From: Anaerolineae bacterium | Lineage (GTDB): Bacteria; Chloroflexota; Anaerolineae; Aggregatilineales; Aggregatilineaceae | Length of the DNA stretch: 41,321 nucleotides | Reading direction: 5' to 3' | NCBI GenBank assembly: GCA_016930015.1 | Contig: JAFGHR010000086.1 | Location: 1-41,321 of the forward strand | Part shown: one piece after another, positions 9,401 through 16,139 of the stretch | Position numbering within the stretch: position 1 is the stretch's first letter | Layout: each line of letters opens with the position of its first letter | Program-made: the position numbers and the translations under genes | The notes under the pieces: model-generated | Seen by the model: the letters and a program-made list of their open reading frames with translations, nothing else | The model's database searches: none | Told to the model about the DNA's origin: nothing

Positions 9401-11035
9401 ATTGTCCGCTGGCGTGCTGCCCGGTGAGCATGGATTACTGCCCGCGTCGATCTCATCGGCATTGGAGTAACCATCACTGTCTTCATCCAGGAATGGATCG
9501 TAAGTGCCCAGACAGACAAAGTCGGTCGGTTCGAAAACCTGGATAGCATCACTACCAAACACAGCGACCCAGATCGTACCAGGGAAAATATCGCCGTCGC
9601 CCTGGGCGGTCACGTCGAGTGGAATCGACCCAAAGCCAGACAGCAGCGCTTCCGCGTTCTGCCCGTTGATCTGGACAATATCATCACCGGCGGCGTTGAG
9701 TTTCATCCGGTAAATGTTGTCGTCAAAACTGGCTGTTAGCAGGTCGCCCTGCATGGCCCCGCCAAAGTTTGAGGCGGTGTATTCAACCAGGCCGTTCGTT
9801 GAACTACCGAACACGACCAGTGAACCGTCCTCGCTGCCGGGCACCAGGTAGTCACACTCAACCGGGTTGGCCAACGCGAACGGCACCGGCGAGTCGGCTT
9901 CCGTGCCAAAAATGCCCGCCGGGTTGCCACGTGCCGGGACCGGGTGACCGGCGTAATAACCGGGGCCGGTGATGTAGTGCAAGCCGTCGCCGTGGCTGGC
10001 GCTGCTGCCCTCGTTGGGATCGTTGGTGCAGTTCGGCGTACCTTCACCTATCGGTATGCCGCCCCACCCGCCGTTTGGACCGTTGTCAATCGAGTACAGC
10101 CGACCGGCTTCGGTCAGAACAACATCGTAGGGATTGCGCCAGCCGGGTGAGTACACCTGAACCGGCCCACCGGGCACGATCTTGGCTTGGTTGGCGCCGT
10201 TGTTGCCGCCAAATGGATCGTTTTCATCTACACCAGGGGCTGTGTTGGTTCGTGATGGATCGTCCAGGGTGGGGATATCGTAGGTGGTGTCCCCAATTGC
10301 ATCCAGGTCCACCGACAGAATGGCTGCCGAAAGGGTGTATTCGGGCGTGAGCCCAAAGTTGTTAGACGGCGCGCCCATGTTGGTGATGCCGCCTGAGGCG
10401 ACATAGAGTATGTTGTTCACCTCGTCCAGCGCCATGCCGTTCTGCGCGTGATTTTCTTCGGAACGCGGCAGACCACGCACGAGTTCAACATGATCCCAGC
10501 TTGCGCCATTCCACGTTAAGCGCGAGACAATGCCCGAATTCGTGTCAAGTCCGGAGTCGCTGCCGACGGCGATACGCGAGTCGGACGAGGTCACGTACAG
10601 CACCGGGTTTGTTGAGGTGCCTGTCACTACCAGGCCCGTCACCTGCCGGGTGTTGATATTGGTATTCAGCGTTCCGTCATCGTTGTGATTGGGAATTTGC
10701 TTAACTTCCGAAATGATTTCGAGGCCGGACACCGAATACGTTATGACCCCGCCAGTGTCGTCACGCGTTATAGTATACGCGGCGATGACACCGTATTGTT
10801 GTGCAACATACAGCCGGTTATCCGGGCCAAATTGTAACGTGGTCGGATTATCTAAACCGCTTGTGCCCGTCAATGTGGCCGACACAAAACTGATGGACGC
10901 CTGCGCATGAGCAGCAGGTACGCTGTTTGTGCCCATACCCGCCCCACCGAACTGAAACAAAACAGCCAGGCTGACTGTGAGGGTAACAAGCCTGACCAGG
11001 TTTTTCCAGGGATTAAATGAGTGATGTTGTAACAT
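3458..11035 (-). CDS. Giant secreted multidomain protein: propeller, TSP3-like, malectin and ASH-like repeats
   Basis: A 2525-residue exported protein. A signal peptide (about 1-45, ending AHAQ) is followed by a region resembling glucose/sorbosone-dehydrogenase beta-propellers (about 50-505). Next come an Asp-rich thrombospondin type 3-like Ca-binding stretch (515-575) and a concanavalin/LamG-like region (580-815). The rest alternates about seven choice-of-anchor D/ASH-like beta-sandwiches (near 818-922, 1090-1195, 1505-1612, 1787-1893, 1896-2001, 2178-2283, 2286-2388) with three malectin-like carbohydrate-binding domains (927-1084, 1618-1781, 2008-2171, each opening YRVN.GG). A separate segment spans 1200-1500. 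An Ig-like region (2393-2510) ends in a short STSTVAEAG tail. No sortase motif, dockerin or C-terminal membrane anchor is visible. Malectin 2 and 3 are nearly identical and exactly 390 residues apart. Likely a released or loosely bound carbohydrate-binding surface protein; function inferred from domains only. Second gene of the minus-strand locus. Confidence 0.85.
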   Translation of the reverse strand: MLQHHSFNPWKNLVRLVTLTVSLAVLFQFGGAGMGTNSVPAAHAQASISFVSATLTGTSGLDNPTTLQFGPDNRLYVAQQYGVIAAYTITRDDTGGVITYSVSGLEIISEVKQIPNHNDDGTLNTNINTRQVTGLVVTGTSTNPVLYVTSSDSRIAVGSDSGLDTNSGIVSRLTWNGASWDHVELVRGLPRSEENHAQNGMALDEVNNILYVASGGITNMGAPSNNFGLTPEYTLSAAILSVDLDAIGDTTYDIPTLDDPSRTNTAPGVDENDPFGGNNGANQAKIVPGGPVQVYSPGWRNPYDVVLTEAGRLYSIDNGPNGGWGGIPIGEGTPNCTNDPNEGSSASHGDGLHYITGPGYYAGHPVPARGNPAGIFGTEADSPVPFALANPVECDYLVPGSEDGSLVVFGSSTNGLVEYTASNFGGAMQGDLLTASFDDNIYRMKLNAAGDDIVQINGQNAEALLSGFGSIPLDVTAQGDGDIFPGTIWVAVFGSDAIQVFEPTDFVCLGTYDPFLDEDSDGYSNADEIDAGSNPCSPGSTPADNDGDFVSDVNDDDDDNDSILDINDAFAIDPDNGTTTHMPLFYDLFNADPGFGFFGVGFTGLMINNADDYLDQFEVTNLTVGGAAGKATVDNVPAGDALGALNNQAYAFQFGVNASVSTGNFLVTGRIESPYFDDGDADPPQNDKSQGIFIGTGDQFNYLKIALTANNGAGGVEVVVEDGDTVSAASYAPAGLLTSPFIDFLLLVDPVAGTVQPRVSVGGGPVTDLGSPLALSGSLLATLQGSDPIAVGIIATSRNADPFTATWDLFEIKPVQPSVVGTSPNPADFGSIQVGSSATKTITLFNLGQDGDPDIEITGLQVTGAAAFSLTSGPGLPYTLQPEESVNIDVTFTPIAGSAQNAALVVTHDGTNSPFNVNLQGDAEGVPIYRVNVGGAELADSQLNWSEDTSGSPSPYVNTGQFYNPGTFTGTNDTDAPYNLFASERWDASAAPEMIWNFPVDPGTYEVRLYFAEIYTGTQNPGDRVFDVEVEGELALNNYDIVADVGFNTAVMKSYTTQVLDGSLTVEFIHVVENPSLKGIDVYPAAGSSPSVLTAAPDPLNFGAVALNTSSTGFVTVTNQGSSGDPAITISSASITGADAAAFATSFVGPVTVQPGSSTNIELTFTPTTSGQKNADLAITHNGINSPVMVGLLGTDTSSGSDTASALVEITPGGTINASTYTSQTFKVTNTSTDNQQIVSVRFDLGTAILPDMVFDPNGIAGDVVAKCFTPDAGAASTGLVTFANNCTDPFDVPHDDGFDAIDLAFTDFDPSEQFAFSVDVDPTSIRGVSAPGPNESGSVSGLELVGAQVTVEFDDGSALVADMYRVPSSLSGSQNIVKANAPAAPTIDVIGVPTTPAVVPDAAQTIRVNGPVGANAALLIIEGGLFEQSGGGFDIDPFEANSAIGVSEYSDTIGASGYVDIPVTLAKTDPDGGLNYITAVITEGGGRTSPNSNVVILELDPAATASTLGAAPNPVNFGFVQTGESAAQTITLANLGQIGEPAITITELNLTGDAAFAITSGPTLPVTLNPQATVDVTITFAPTADGPASGTLNVVHDGTNTPLAVALNGSSSLVTTDPIYRVNAGGAALTGTPINWSEDTKANPSPYVNAGPTGNQTYTPGAFGGTNTTGAPDNLFSTERWDPTNTPDELTWDFPVQPGTYEVRLYFAETYSSAASVGARVFDVTIEGATVLDNYDIFADVGFETAVMQSFTTAVSDSVLTIEFLHVVQNPAIKGIEILPITVQPGSTLDATPDPLAFDAVQTGSSNAQTLTLTNEGSTGDPAITISAIAVEGSNAADFSTDFSGPVSLDPGQSTTVSVTFAPTTAGSKIANLSITHDGDNSPLSVALSGTGQAPAVLSTNPDPVTFGTILTGDTSVQTLTLTNDGGTGDPAITISAIAVGGTDPADFTTDFSGPVSLDPGQSTTVYVTFAPTTSGSKTASLSITHDGDNSPLVVDLSGAANATSSDPIYRVNAGGPAISDSPIGWSEDTKANPYVYGNAADNGNMTYSPGPFSGPNTTGAPDALFSTERWDPTYTTAEMIWDFPVEPGSYEVRLYFAETYSGAASVGARVFDVTIEGATVLDNYDIFADVGFETAVMQSFTVTVSDNVLTIEFLHVVQNPAIKGIEIVPNQVIVSSTLDADPDPVDFGTTPIGTPVNQSVTLTNLGQPAAISLDVTSVSISGADAALFSDNFSGPVSLEAGESMTVDVTFTPDSAGAKTASLVVNHTGSNSPLMITLNGSGQAPAVLSVTPIDFGNVANGGIFTQAATLTNEGSTGGPAITISAIAVNGTDAADFTTDFSSPVSLDPGQSATVNVTFTPTTAGSKIAELSITHDGDNSPTTAALSGTSVDTTFGVISFTLVNADTDTDIGPLVDGGTINMALLPTSNLNVRANTLPQPVGSVVFAYDSNQTFRTENVAPYALAGDSSGNYGPWTPTLGEHTLSATPYLGASGSGDAGTPLSITFTVIDTVVANLSTSTVAEAG
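4523..5014 (-). repeat. Intragenic direct repeat, copy B (malectin 3)
   Basis: Encodes residues 2008-2171 of the giant protein. It matches the block at 5693-6184 closely at DNA level over the whole domain. In the last 80 aligned residues I count six amino-acid differences, and most base changes are in third positions. The offset is exactly 1170 bases, so the reading frame is kept. Confidence 0.8.
5693..6184 (-). repeat. Intragenic direct repeat, copy A (malectin 2)
   Basis: Encodes residues 1618-1781 of the giant protein and is the partner of 4523-5014. Malectin 1 (about 7784-8257) is clearly more diverged. Copies 2 and 3 therefore look like a recent tandem duplication of a unit made of malectin plus flanking ASH-like domains. 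Confidence 0.8.
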
Positions 11036-11101
11036 GGTGTTATTTTCCTCGACGCGTTCTACCGTGCAGTGCAGATAATGAGTAGTTTGGTCTGTTTATG
11101 T

Positions 11102-11773
11102 TCAGGGAATAATGGCGTGCAGTGGTTGATCACAATTGCCGCCGGGGCACCATTCCAGGCGGTCGGCAGTGGCCCCCTCTGGAATAGCAAAACGCACCAG
11201 TCCGAGTAGCGACTCACCCGGTGCGAGAGCTGCGCCAACAAGCGGCGGTTGTGTGTTGTCGTCGGGCAGTTCGGACGAATACCGGTGATTATCGCGATCC
11301 AGCAGCGCCAACGAGTCCTGGTCAACCGGAACCGTATCGCCGGTTTGATTGCCCAGTGTGGCAACGACCACGATCCAGCGGAAGCCATCCGGCGGATCGG
11401 GTGTGTTTTCGGGCAGGTTGTCTTCGAGCGCGTAACTCACCGCGATGGTGTACTGGCCCGGTATGGATGACACCCCGTTACCCGGCTCACTCACGTCTGG
11501 TGTGACTTCTTCGGTAATCGTCACGTCCGGTGTAACTTCTTCGGTCACACTGACATCCGGTGTGATCTCTTCGGTTGCGCTGATATCGGGTGTCACCTCT
11601 TTTGTGGCGGCGACCTCCGGCGTGTTTTGTACCGCAGTCGCATCTGCTGCTTCTGTGGCTTCTGACGTGGCCGTGTCATCGTCATCCAGCAGTTGGGTGC
11701 TAATGACGTACCCTCCACCCAATAACAGGGCGGCAGCAAACACAGCGATTAGTAGTTTATTATTCATCATCAT
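11102..11773 (-). CDS. Membrane-anchored protein with acidic 10-residue repeats and DUF4352-like domain
   Basis: About 221-223 residues. A signal anchor (LLIAVFAAALLLGGGYVI) follows the first few residues. Then comes a low-complexity Thr/Glu/Asp linker containing four near-identical 10-residue units of the form E(V/I)TPD(I/V)(S/T)xTE at about residues 59-98. The C-terminal beta-rich domain (about 100-223) resembles DUF4352/TRF2-fold domains, with RWIVVVATLGNQTGD and a late LAPGESLLGLVRF segment. Three consecutive ATG codons occur; GGGGT just upstream best fits the third (11767), so the start could be two codons further in. First gene after the promoter at 11871-11900 and 66 bases before the giant secreted-protein gene. 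Likely an extracytoplasmic accessory protein; no specific function can be assigned. Confidence 0.7.
   Translation of the reverse strand: MMMNNKLLIAVFAAALLLGGGYVISTQLLDDDDTATSEATEAADATAVQNTPEVAATKEVTPDISATEEITPDVSVTEEVTPDVTITEEVTPDVSEPGNGVSSIPGQYTIAVSYALEDNLPENTPDPPDGFRWIVVVATLGNQTGDTVPVDQDSLALLDRDNHRYSSELPDDNTQPPLVGAALAPGESLLGLVRFAIPEGATADRLEWCPGGNCDQPLHAIIP
11480..11599 (-). repeat. Four 30-base tandem repeats inside the anchored protein gene
   Basis: Four in-frame 30-base units encode EVTPDISATE-like decapeptides (the last one diverges at its end). The negatively charged Thr-rich linker probably spaces the C-terminal domain from the membrane. Copy number may vary between strains. Confidence 0.75.
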
Positions 11774-11870
11774 ACCCCATGCGCGACTTGATGTTTTGAT
11801 TCCAAATGAGCACAAAAACAAAGAGGATGGCTTTTTGCCAAACGGCGTTTTGTGATACTGCTTCAAGTGT

Positions 11871-11900
11871 ATTTTAATCAAGACCGGATCGAATTGTCAA
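11871..11900 (-). promoter_or_regulatory. Promoter of the surface locus with AT-rich upstream tract
   Basis: On the minus strand TTGACA (11900-11895), an 18-base spacer and TAAAAT (11876-11871). Directly upstream, about 11901-11945 is almost pure A/T in an otherwise GC-rich region, like an UP element. Predicted start near 11864 gives a 5' UTR of about 90 bases. Confidence 0.65.
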
Positions 11901-11983
11901 TTTAAACATTATATAAATTATTAAAAACTAATATATATGATTAATGTGATAAGGTACGACCGGCGCCGGTATCAAGAGGGTGC

Positions 11984-12009
11984 AAAAAAACCGGGTAAGT
12001 GGCCCGGCT
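11984..12009 (-). terminator. Intrinsic terminator of the trp operon
   Basis: Minus strand: CCGGG-CCACTTA-CCCGG followed by seven T residues, about 37 bases after the trpA stop. A classic rho-independent terminator separating the trp operon from the surface locus. Confidence 0.9.
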
Positions 12010-12046
12010 TGGTGTGGTTGTGGTTATTTTAGAGGCTGGTGGCTGC

Positions 12047-12859
12047 TCAGGCAGTGTCAAGCGCCCGGCGAAGCTGCGCCGCCAGGTCACGCACAGCGGA
12101 AACGCCCGTTTTCCCGGCTTTGACCAGCGCGCTGCCGACGATGAAGCCATCCGCTAGGTCGTTCATTTTACGTGCCTGTTCCGGCTGGCTGATGCCAAAC
12201 CCGACCACCAGCGGCTTGTCGGTGTGGGCGCGAATGTGATTGATGACGTCGATCAGATCGGGCGGGAGTGTGTGCCGCGCGCCGGTTATCCCGGTTATCG
12301 ACACCACGTAGATAAACCCGGTGGCCTGTTCCGCCACCAGGGCGATACGCCGAGGATTGCTGGTCGGTGCCAGGAAAAACACGAGCGCCAGCCCATGATC
12401 CGCACAGGCATCACACAGCAGGTGCGATTCCTCCGGTGGCAGGTCAGGCACGATAATCCCATCCGCTCCGGCGGCGTGAGCATCGCGCACAAAAGCATCA
12501 GGTCCATAGGCCAGAATGGGGTTAAGGTAGCCCATCAGCAGCATGGGCTGCTGGATGCCACGTGTACGCAGTTCGCGCACGGCGTTAAGGCATGTTCGCA
12601 CCGTGGTACCATTGTCCAGCGCGATCTGTGTGGCGGCCTGAATGGTCGGTCCATCGGCCAGCGGATCGCTGAAGGGTATGCCGATCTCAAAGCCATCGAC
12701 GCCCACTTCGGCCATAGTCGTGATCGCATCAAGCGACGTAACGTAATCCGGGTAACCGATCGGGAAATAGGGCAAAAACGCGGCGCGATGTTCTGTTCGG
12801 GTGCGCGCAAACATACTGTCAAGGGCTGCCAGCCCGGTTGAGTGTGTTATCTCGGCCAT
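12047..12859 (-). CDS. trpA: Tryptophan synthase alpha subunit
   Basis: Cleaves indole-3-glycerol phosphate to indole and glyceraldehyde 3-phosphate; indole is channelled to TrpB in the alpha2-beta2 complex. 270 residues, normal for the family. The signature FEIGIPFSDPLADGP holds the catalytic pair Glu58 and Asp65, and VPDLPPEE and the phosphate-binding GFGIS segment are present. The ATG at 12859 starts 7 bases after the trpB stop and uses a GGGGG stretch that overlaps the end of trpB; a longer in-frame start at 12910 would run back into trpB and is unlikely. Last gene of the operon, followed by an intrinsic terminator. Confidence 0.96.
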   Translation of the reverse strand: MAEITHSTGLAALDSMFARTRTEHRAAFLPYFPIGYPDYVTSLDAITTMAEVGVDGFEIGIPFSDPLADGPTIQAATQIALDNGTTVRTCLNAVRELRTRGIQQPMLLMGYLNPILAYGPDAFVRDAHAAGADGIIVPDLPPEESHLLCDACADHGLALVFFLAPTSNPRRIALVAEQATGFIYVVSITGITGARHTLPPDLIDVINHIRAHTDKPLVVGFGISQPEQARKMNDLADGFIVGSALVKAGKTGVSAVRDLAAQLRRALDTA

Positions 12860-12866
12860 CGGTGTG

Positions 12867-14099
12867 TTATTCCCCCAGTTCTTGCATAACGGTATCCAGG
12901 TCTTTATCACCTCGACCGGATAGATTCACCAGGATGATCGCGTCCTTTGGCATATGCGGTGCGCGTTTGATCACTTCGGCGATGGCGTGGGCGCTTTCCA
13001 GGGCGGGGATGATGCCCTCCAACCGGCTGAGTTTGTCGAAGGCGTCGAGCGCTTCTTCATCGGTCGCCAGTGTATAAAACGCGCGTTCCATCTCGCGCAG
13101 GTAGGCGTGTTCCGGCCCAACCGACGCATAATCCAGCCCGGCGGAAACGCTGTGCGTATTCATGATCTGCCCGTCGGCGTCTTGCAGCACAAACGAGCGT
13201 GTGCCGTGCAGCACACCCGGTCGCCCAATGCCGGGATCGGCAAAACGGGCGGCGTGTTGGCCGCTGGCGATCCCGCGTCCGCCCGCTTCAACGCCGATCA
13301 GATCGATGGTTTCATCGTTGCGGAAGGCGTGAAACAGTCCGATCGCGTTGCTGCCACCGCCAACACAGGCGATGCAGCTATCCGGCAGTTGGCCCACCTG
13401 CTCTAACATCTGGCGGCGGGCTTCGGTGCCGATCACACTCTGGAAGTCGCGCACCATCTCAGGATAGGGATGCGGCCCCAGCGCCGATCCCAACAGGTAA
13501 TACGTGGTGTTGACGTTGGTCACCCAGTCGCGGATCGCTTCATTGATCGCGTCTTTCAGGGTCCGGCTGCCGCTGTCCACCGGGATCACCTCGGTGCCCA
13601 ACAGTTTCATGCGAAACACGTTTGGCCGCTGGCGTGCGATATCCACGCTGCCCATGTAAACGTGACATTCCAGGCCCAACAGGGCCGCCGCCGTCGCGCT
13701 GGCGACACCGTGCTGTCCGGCGCCCGTTTCAGCGATAATGCGGCGTTTGCCCATGCGCTGCGCCAGGAGCGCCTGCCCCAACGCGTTATTGATTTTGTGC
13801 GCGCCGGTATGCGCCAGGTCTTCACGTTTGAGGTAAATACGCGCGCCGCCGAGATAGTCGGTCAGGCGTTGGGCAAACGTGATCGGCGTGGGACGCCCGG
13901 TATAGGTCGCTTGCAGATCGGCCAACCGGCCCTGAAACGCGGGATCATGCATGGCATCATGGTAGGCTTCGGTCAGTTCGTCGAGCGCTGGCATCAAGGT
14001 TTCCGGTACAAAACGCCCGCCGTATTCACCATAATAGCCGCGTTCATCCGGCACATTCGTGGTACCTGTATGTATAAAGGTGTCCTGCTTTGTTGTCAT
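12867..14099 (-). CDS. trpB: Tryptophan synthase beta subunit
   Basis: PLP enzyme that condenses indole with L-serine to give L-tryptophan. 410 residues, the normal TrpB1 length. It has the N-terminal [13 protein letters not shown], the PLP lysine in [14 protein letters not shown] (Lys102), the phosphate-binding glycine loop [10 protein letters not shown], and the C-terminal NLSGRGDKD. The canonical N-terminus and close linkage to trpA argue for the complex-forming TrpB1 rather than TrpB2. It follows the GNAT gene by 14 bases. Confidence 0.97.
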   Translation of the reverse strand: MTTKQDTFIHTGTTNVPDERGYYGEYGGRFVPETLMPALDELTEAYHDAMHDPAFQGRLADLQATYTGRPTPITFAQRLTDYLGGARIYLKREDLAHTGAHKINNALGQALLAQRMGKRRIIAETGAGQHGVASATAAALLGLECHVYMGSVDIARQRPNVFRMKLLGTEVIPVDSGSRTLKDAINEAIRDWVTNVNTTYYLLGSALGPHPYPEMVRDFQSVIGTEARRQMLEQVGQLPDSCIACVGGGSNAIGLFHAFRNDETIDLIGVEAGGRGIASGQHAARFADPGIGRPGVLHGTRSFVLQDADGQIMNTHSVSAGLDYASVGPEHAYLREMERAFYTLATDEEALDAFDKLSRLEGIIPALESAHAIAEVIKRAPHMPKDAIILVNLSGRGDKDLDTVMQELGE

Positions 14100-14113
14100 G
14101 TTGTGTCCTTAGT

Positions 14114-14611
14114 CTAACTCGTGCCCACCACTGAACTACGGCGTTCCATCAACACGACGTCTTTCCATACGCCGTGCAGACAGCCCAGTCGTTCCCGGTA
14201 GCCGATATCACGAAAGCCGCAGATGCGGTGCAGCGCCAAGCTGGTCGTGTTTTCGCGGAAAATCCCGGCTTGCAGCGTCCAGATTCCGGCTTCCTCGGAC
14301 GCAGTGATCAGCGCGTGCAGCAGCGCTTTGCCGATCCCCTGCCCGCGTGCGGACGCGGCCACGTAGACACTGACTTCGGCCACGCCGCCGTATACACAGC
14401 GGCCTGATACCGGTGACAGGGCGGCCCATCCCAATATGGTTTCGTTTTCCCTGGCAACTAACCGGCAGTCGCTGCGATGGGCGGCGTTCCACGTGTCCCA
14501 GTCGGGTACGTCGGTTTCAAATGTTGCCTGGCCGGTAGCGATGCCCTCTTTATAAATAACAGCTACCTGGGGCCAGTCGGCGGCTTGCAACCTGTTTATC
14601 GTGGTGGTCAC
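14114..14611 (-). CDS. GNAT N-acetyltransferase (phosphinothricin/MnaT-like) inside the trp operon
   Basis: 165-residue GCN5-related acetyltransferase that uses acetyl-CoA. The acetyl-CoA loop is ARGQGIGKALLHALI at about residues 88-102, preceded by the beta4 strand AEVSVYV and followed by NTTSLALHRICGFRDIG. The overall pattern (IYKEGIATGQATFET near the start, WKDVVLMERR at the end) matches the Pat/Bar and MnaT (YncA) amino-acid N-acyltransferase group. It starts 2 bases after the trpF stop and ends 14 bases before trpB, so it is a true operon member. Group members acetylate free amino acids or analogues; a role on tryptophan, a pathway intermediate or a toxic analogue is inference from position. 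Family call secure, substrate unknown. Confidence 0.85.
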   Translation of the reverse strand: MTTTINRLQAADWPQVAVIYKEGIATGQATFETDVPDWDTWNAAHRSDCRLVARENETILGWAALSPVSGRCVYGGVAEVSVYVAASARGQGIGKALLHALITASEEAGIWTLQAGIFRENTTSLALHRICGFRDIGYRERLGCLHGVWKDVVLMERRSSVVGTS

Positions 14612-14613
14612 GG

Positions 14614-15297
14614 TTACTTCTCCAATAAACGCACGGCGGCGATAAACGCGCTGACGCGGCTGATATCTTTTACGCCCGGCTGGCCGCTTTCGACCCCGCT
14701 GGCCGTATCAACCCCCCAGGGCTGAATCGCGCGGACACGTTCGGACACGTTTTCGGGTTTTAGACCTCCGGCCAGCATCAGGCGCGGCACACGCTGCTTG
14801 ACGGCCAGGGCGATATCCAGGCTGGCCTGTTCCCCGGTGCCGCCGTACAGGTGCTTGTGAAACGCATCGACCAGCAGCGACGGCAGGCGCTCGTCTTCCG
14901 GCGCGTAGGACAGGTAAATCGCGACCTGCTGTAGAGCGTCCTGAACGCTGCGAGGCCGGATACCCTTAAACGCGCGGCCTTGCAGTTGGGCCAGCACCTC
15001 GACCGGTTCGTCACCGCTGAGTTGGGCCGCGTCCAGTCCCGCCGCGTCGATGATTTGCTGTATGGCGTCTGCCGTTTCGTTGACGAACACGCCGACGAAC
15101 ACCGGGCAGGCATTGCCCAGCGTGCCGCGTAACGTATCCGTGATCTGGCGGGCGGTGTCGGGCGAAATGTAACGCGGGCTGGGACGGTAAAAATTCAGTC
15201 CAAGCATATCCACGCCAGCGCGTGCGCACCTGCCCGCTTGAACACAAGCGGCAGCATCCTCGACAGTTGTCACGCCGCATAGTTTGATCCGGGTCAC
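14614..15297 (-). CDS. trpF: Phosphoribosylanthranilate isomerase
   Basis: Amadori rearrangement of N-(5'-phosphoribosyl)anthranilate to CdRP, third step of Trp synthesis. 227 residues, (beta/alpha)8 barrel. The N-terminal IKLCGVTTVEDA carries the catalytic Cys7. LLVDAF followed by GGTG is the catalytic Asp region, and LAGGLKPENV and GVDTASGVES form the phosphate-binding end. The ATG overlaps the trpC stop by 4 bases (ATGA), so translational coupling is likely. It is a separate gene from trpC, not a fusion. Confidence 0.95.
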   Translation of the reverse strand: MTRIKLCGVTTVEDAAACVQAGRCARAGVDMLGLNFYRPSPRYISPDTARQITDTLRGTLGNACPVFVGVFVNETADAIQQIIDAAGLDAAQLSGDEPVEVLAQLQGRAFKGIRPRSVQDALQQVAIYLSYAPEDERLPSLLVDAFHKHLYGGTGEQASLDIALAVKQRVPRLMLAGGLKPENVSERVRAIQPWGVDTASGVESGQPGVKDISRVSAFIAAVRLLEK

Positions 15298-16139
15298 GAT
15301 GTTACCTCGCTTTGCTGGTAGCTGCTGCCGGTGAAAGCGGGCTGGCTGCTCAACGTGCGCACGGCGGCGCCGGTATCAGGTGCGCGTACCAGCGCCTCGC
15401 CTACCAGGATCGCGTTTGCCCCGGCGCGGCCCATCTGCTGCACGTGCGCCTGGGTAAAGATTCCACTTTCGGCCACCAGTGTGATCCCGTCCGGCACCTG
15501 CCGGGCCAGGCGTTCGGTGGTGCCCAGGCTGACGTCGAACGTTTTCAGGTCGCGGTTGTTGATGCCCAGCAGCGCGGGTGTGATCCGCAGCGCGCGCGTT
15601 AGTTCGTGTTCGTTGTGCACCTCGACCAGCGCCGCCATGCCCAGTTCGACCACCAGCGCGTACAGGTCGGCCAGTTGGGCATTGTCCAGCGCGGCCACGA
15701 TCAGCAGCACGGCATCGGCTCCGGCAGCGCGCGCTTCGACCACCTGGTAGGGATCGATGATAAAATCCTTGCGCAACACCGGGATAGTTACCGCGCTGCG
15801 CACGGTGCGCAGGTAATCCAGGTGCCCCTGAAAAAAAGCTTCGTCGGTCAGCACCGAGATCGCCGCCGCGCCGTGTTCGGCATACGTGGTGCCGAGCACG
15901 ACCGGATCGAAATTTTCGATCAGCACCCCACGCGACGGTGACGCGTGTTTGATCTCAGCGATCAAGGCCACCGTATCCCGGCGCAGCGCCGCGATCATGT
16001 CGCGTGGTGGCGCCGCCGCCTTGACCGCGTCCCGCATCCGGCTTAGTGGAATCTGGGCTTTTTGAGCCGCGATTTCGTCCACCTTGTGCGCCAGGATGTT
16101 GTCGAGCACGGTGCCCGTCGAAACGTACTGCTTGTTCAT
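15294..16139 (-). CDS. trpC: Indole-3-glycerol phosphate synthase
   Basis: Ring-closing decarboxylation of CdRP to indole-3-glycerol phosphate. 281 residues, slightly longer than the usual 260 because of a polar Ser/Thr/Gln-rich tail. Signatures: LIAEIKHASPSRG with the catalytic Lys, VLRKDFIID, LLGINNRDLKTF and LVAESGI. It overlaps trpD by 4 bases at its start and trpF by 4 bases at its end. Cytoplasmic, monofunctional. Confidence 0.96.
   Translation of the reverse strand: MNKQYVSTGTVLDNILAHKVDEIAAQKAQIPLSRMRDAVKAAAPPRDMIAALRRDTVALIAEIKHASPSRGVLIENFDPVVLGTTYAEHGAAAISVLTDEAFFQGHLDYLRTVRSAVTIPVLRKDFIIDPYQVVEARAAGADAVLLIVAALDNAQLADLYALVVELGMAALVEVHNEHELTRALRITPALLGINNRDLKTFDVSLGTTERLARQVPDGITLVAESGIFTQAHVQQMGRAGANAILVGEALVRAPDTGAAVRTLSSQPAFTGSSYQQSEVTS

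Noticed and set aside
3732..9713. Long plus-strand open frames opposite the giant secreted-protein gene
   Set aside because: They mirror the codon bias of the minus-strand gene, have no recognised domains or consistent ribosome sites, and break up repeatedly, while the minus strand is one continuous multidomain frame.
14477..14725. Plus-strand ORF over the trpF/GNAT junction
   Set aside because: It is antisense to two clear genes and has no recognised domain or ribosome site.
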